Assembly: GCF_002413825.1 (NCBI RefSeq) | Contig: NZ_DHXT01000225.1 | Location: 3,239 to 11,438 of the forward strand | Length of the DNA stretch: 8,200 nucleotides | Direction of reading: 5' to 3' | Source: Rhodoferax sp. UBA5149 | GTDB taxonomy: Bacteria; Pseudomonadota; Gammaproteobacteria; Burkholderiales; Burkholderiaceae_C | Part shown: positions 6,080-8,200 of the stretch, in pieces | Layout: each line of letters opens with the position of its first letter | Numbering within the stretch: the stretch's first letter is position 1 | The notes under the pieces: model-generated | Seen by the model: the letters and a program-made list of their open reading frames with translations, nothing else | Databases searched by the model: none | Told to the model about the DNA's origin: nothing | Made by a program: the position numbers and the translations under genes

Positions 6080-7258
6080 ATGAAATTCAAAGCGACGGTG
6101 GTACTGGCTGCACTGGCCCTCTCGACGACTCTGTCCGGTGCCCAGCAAGGCGTTAGCAAAGACACGATCACCCTGGGGTCTATTCAGGATTTATCAGGCC
6201 CGCTGGCGGGCTTTGGCAAGCAGGCACGCCTGGGCATGCTGCTGGCCGTCGATGAGATCAACGAGCAGGGTGGGGTGAACGGCCGCAAGCTCAAACTGCT
6301 TGTTGAAGACTCCGGCTATGACCCCAAGAAGGCCGTTCTGGCGGCCCAAAAACTGGTGAATCAGGACAAGATTTTCATGATGGTTGGCCACATCGGCACG
6401 GCGCAGAACATGGCCGCCATGCCGGTCCAGTTCGAGAAAAACGTCATCAATTTTTTCCCCATCACGGCGGCGCGCGAAATGTACGAGCCTTTTCACAAGC
6501 TCAAATATTCGTTTGCAGCCACCTACTTTGACCAGATGCGGCGGGCCGTGCCGCATCTGGTCAAGGACAAGGGAGCCAAAAAAGTCTGCACTATTTACCA
6601 GGATGACGACTTCGGCCTGGAGGTACTGCGTGGCGGCGAGGCCGGCCTGAAAACCATCAACATGGAGTTTGCCGAGAAAACCTCCTTCAAACGCGGCGCG
6701 ACTGATTTTTCCTCGCAAGTGGCGAAAATGAAGGCGTCAGGCTGTGACCTTGTTGTTTTGGGCACCATCATTCGCGAAACCATTGGCACCATTGCCGAAT
6801 CCCGTAAAACCGGCTTCAACCCCACCTTTCTGGGCTCAAGTGCCGCCTATACCGACCTGATTCACAAACTCGGCGGCAAGGCCATGGACGGGCTGTATGC
6901 CACGATGACGGTACAAAACCCGTACACCGAAGAGCAGTCGCCGCAGATTCGATTTTGGGCCAACAAGTACAAAACCAAATTCAACGAAGACCCGACCGTG
7001 TTCTCCGTCTATGGCTACGACATCATCAACATTTTCATCAATGCAGCCAACAAAGCGGGCAAGAATCTGAGCACCGACAGCTTCATCAAGGTCATGGACA
7101 CCCTGACCATCCCGCCGGACATCTTTGGCAGCGCACCGGCCACCTTCTCGCCCACCAAACGTCTGGGTAGCGATGCTTCGCGCCTGTCGCAAATCCAGGA
7201 CGGCAAGTGGAAGGTGGTAGGGCCCTACATCACCGATGCAGCTGCCGCTAAGATGTAG
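6080..7258 (+). CDS. Periplasmic solute-binding protein of Liv/HAAT ABC importer, paralog 3
   Basis: This is the third tandem type 1 periplasmic binding protein, with 392 residues. It is collinear with SBP2 through its whole length. The only length difference is the C-terminus, which ends GPYITDAAAAKM where the others end DYVKP. The signal peptide is MKFKA plus a hydrophobic core with a cleavage site after SGA (residue 21), and there is no lipobox. The cysteine pair is at 170 and 222. It differs from both paralogs at otherwise fixed spots: Gly for Tyr context in LAGFGKQAR, Met111 in AQNMAAMP, and QDDDFG for QDDEFG. The variable MTxQ position holds Val278. Unlike SBP1 and SBP2, it is separated from the upstream gene by an intrinsic terminator and has a candidate promoter and a strong ribosome binding site of its own, so it may be expressed separately. 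It is followed by the end-of-cluster terminator. The ligand is unknown. Confidence 0.9.
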   Translation: MKFKATVVLAALALSTTLSGAQQGVSKDTITLGSIQDLSGPLAGFGKQARLGMLLAVDEINEQGGVNGRKLKLLVEDSGYDPKKAVLAAQKLVNQDKIFMMVGHIGTAQNMAAMPVQFEKNVINFFPITAAREMYEPFHKLKYSFAATYFDQMRRAVPHLVKDKGAKKVCTIYQDDDFGLEVLRGGEAGLKTINMEFAEKTSFKRGATDFSSQVAKMKASGCDLVVLGTIIRETIGTIAESRKTGFNPTFLGSSAAYTDLIHKLGGKAMDGLYATMTVQNPYTEEQSPQIRFWANKYKTKFNEDPTVFSVYGYDIINIFINAANKAGKNLSTDSFIKVMDTLTIPPDIFGSAPATFSPTKRLGSDASRLSQIQDGKWKVVGPYITDAAAAKM

Positions 7259-7276
7259 ACGCAACGCTCGTGAAAG

Positions 7277-7300
7277 AAGGCCATCTTTGGGCGGCCTTTT
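7277..7300 (+). terminator. Terminator after SBP3, possibly bidirectional
   Basis: AAGGCC (7277-7282) pairs with GGCCTT (7293-7298) around a 10-base loop, followed by four T ending at 7300. The other strand also reads a hairpin followed by a T-rich stretch, and the convergent thioesterase gene ends 18 bases away, so the element may serve both genes. The stem is short, so efficiency may be modest. Confidence 0.6.
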
Positions 7301-7317
7301 AAATGGGCTTGATGTGA

Positions 7318-7806
7318 CTAGGACACGATATAGGCACCGGCGCCGGTCGACAGCAGTTTGCCGTCCGCGCCCAAAAACTCCATGCGCGTGGACGCCACAC
7401 GCGAGCCCAGGCGCATCACCTCGGCGCGCAATTCAAAGTGCTCGCCAATGCCGGGCCGCAGGTAATCGACCCGCAAATCGATGGTGCTGAGCTTGCCGAA
7501 CCGCTGCAAACGCTGCAGGGGCGTTTCATCCATATGACGCGCACCAATGGCGGCCATCACGGCCAGGCCACCCATGGCGTCCAGTCCGGCACTGATGACA
7601 CCGCCATGAAGCCGGTTAAAACTGAAGTGACCGATCAATTCCGGCTTCATGTCGATGCGGCCCCTGACCTGGGTGGGTTTGAGGGAGGTGATCTTCAGAC
7701 CCAGAACTTGGTTGAAAAGAATCATTTTCTCAAAAACTTTTTTAAGTCCGGTGACGAATTCCTCTTCGAATTCAATTTCTTCGGGCGCTGCAAGATGTGG
7801 GGTCAT
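7318..7806 (-). CDS. PaaI-like hotdog-fold acyl-CoA thioesterase
   Basis: A 162-residue protein of the PaaI/YiiD-type hotdog thioesterase group, which hydrolyses acyl-CoA to free acid and CoA in the cytoplasm. The helix motif LHGGVISAGLDAMGG carries the HGG loop at 67-69 and Asp76, the probable catalytic acid. The strand block STIDLRVDYLRPG (107-119) is typical of the family, and the protein ends on a final beta strand (GAGAYIVS). The length is usual, apart from an acidic N-terminal lead of about 20 residues. The ATG at 7804-7806 has only a weak purine-rich stretch upstream and lies 10 bases after the acyl-CoA dehydrogenase stop, so the two genes are probably one transcript. It converges on the SBP cluster. 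A role in releasing stalled or surplus acyl-CoA during degradation of an organic acid is inferred from context. Confidence 0.85.
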   Translation of the reverse strand: MTPHLAAPEEIEFEEEFVTGLKKVFEKMILFNQVLGLKITSLKPTQVRGRIDMKPELIGHFSFNRLHGGVISAGLDAMGGLAVMAAIGARHMDETPLQRLQRFGKLSTIDLRVDYLRPGIGEHFELRAEVMRLGSRVASTRMEFLGADGKLLSTGAGAYIVS

Positions 7807-7816
7807 GCACTGATTC

Positions 7817-8200
7817 TCACAGACCGAGCTGACGCGAGGCCAACTCTTTCATGATTTCTTCTGCGCCGCCACCAATCATCATGACCTTGACCTCTCGGTA
7901 AATGCGCTCGCTGTGGGTACCGCGCATGAAGCCCATGCCGCCCAGAATCTGCACACCCTGGTCAGCGCAGAACTGCATGGTCTGCGTCGCGTGGTTTTTG
8001 AGCAGGCACACTTGCGCCACCCACTCCGCGCCTTTCGCCGCCTTGTCGCCGGAATCGGCCCGGGCCGACACGGTATGGAGCCACGCGCGGGTGGACTCGA
8101 TGCGCATCTTCATGTCCATCAACTTGTGGCGGATCACCTGGTGGTCGACCAGCGCCGTACCAAAGGTCTTGCGCTGACGCGCCCAGGCCAGAGCCTCGTC
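7817..8200 (-). CDS. Acyl-CoA dehydrogenase, C-terminal part (runs off the window)
   Basis: The frame is open from the right edge of the window to a stop at 7817-7819 and gives the last 127 residues of an FAD-dependent acyl-CoA dehydrogenase, which makes the 2,3-enoyl-CoA in beta-oxidation-like pathways. The visible part begins with the well-known ARQRKTFGTALVDHQ stretch, continues through the helical C-terminal domain, and has ADQGVQILGGMGFMRGTHSER, the conserved glycine-rich turn of the family. A GTG at 8135-8137 is internal, not a start. At the place where medium-chain enzymes carry the catalytic Glu (IYEGT), this protein reads IGGGAEE, so the base is probably elsewhere, as in the long-chain and isovaleryl-CoA enzymes; that region is outside the window. 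It is followed by the thioesterase after 10 bases. Confidence 0.92.
   Translation of the reverse strand, partial: DEALAWARQRKTFGTALVDHQVIRHKLMDMKMRIESTRAWLHTVSARADSGDKAAKGAEWVAQVCLLKNHATQTMQFCADQGVQILGGMGFMRGTHSERIYREVKVMMIGGGAEEIMKELASRQLGL

Noticed and set aside
7438..7854. 138-codon + strand open frame
   Set aside because: It is antisense to the thioesterase, whose HGG motif and family strand block leave no doubt about the coding strand.

Overview
This is a GC-rich window (roughly 60% by eye) with tight gene packing. Its products look most like those of Burkholderiales such as Comamonadaceae (Rhodoferax/Polaromonas-like). That taxonomic call is an inference from protein style and gene order; no rRNA or other marker gene is present.

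Positions 1-7258 (+ strand) hold the downstream end of a branched-chain amino acid-type (HAAT/Liv) ABC importer locus. In order it carries a LivG-like ATPase cut off at its 5' end, a LivF-like ATPase overlapping it by 4 bases, a 618-residue AMP-forming acyl-CoA ligase starting 4 bases after livF, and three tandem paralogous periplasmic solute-binding proteins (SBP1, SBP2, SBP3) of nearly equal length. The LivH/LivM permeases expected for such a transporter are not in the window and probably lie upstream. A CoA ligase placed between the ATPases and the binding proteins suggests that the imported solute is a carboxylic acid (fatty, alicyclic or aromatic) activated to its CoA thioester on entry, rather than an amino acid.

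The spacers between the SBPs carry signals. SBP2 begins with TTG behind a clear ribosome binding site. Between SBP2 and SBP3 there is a strong intrinsic terminator (6029-6060). A TTGACA box lies just upstream, placed so that a transcript started from it would lack the left arm of the hairpin. SBP3 may therefore be insulated from read-through and have its own promoter. An imperfect terminator at 7277-7300 ends the cluster and may serve both strands.

Positions 7318-8200 (- strand) converge on the cluster. They hold an acyl-CoA dehydrogenase (only its C-terminal part is in the window) followed after 10 bases by a PaaI-like hotdog thioesterase. Both act on acyl-CoAs, which fits the idea that the whole neighbourhood imports and oxidises an organic acid.

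I saw no mobile element, CRISPR array, tRNA or rRNA. The region looks like a metabolic transport locus. Its notable points are the SBP triplication, the promoter/terminator overlap and the ligase embedded in the transporter operon.
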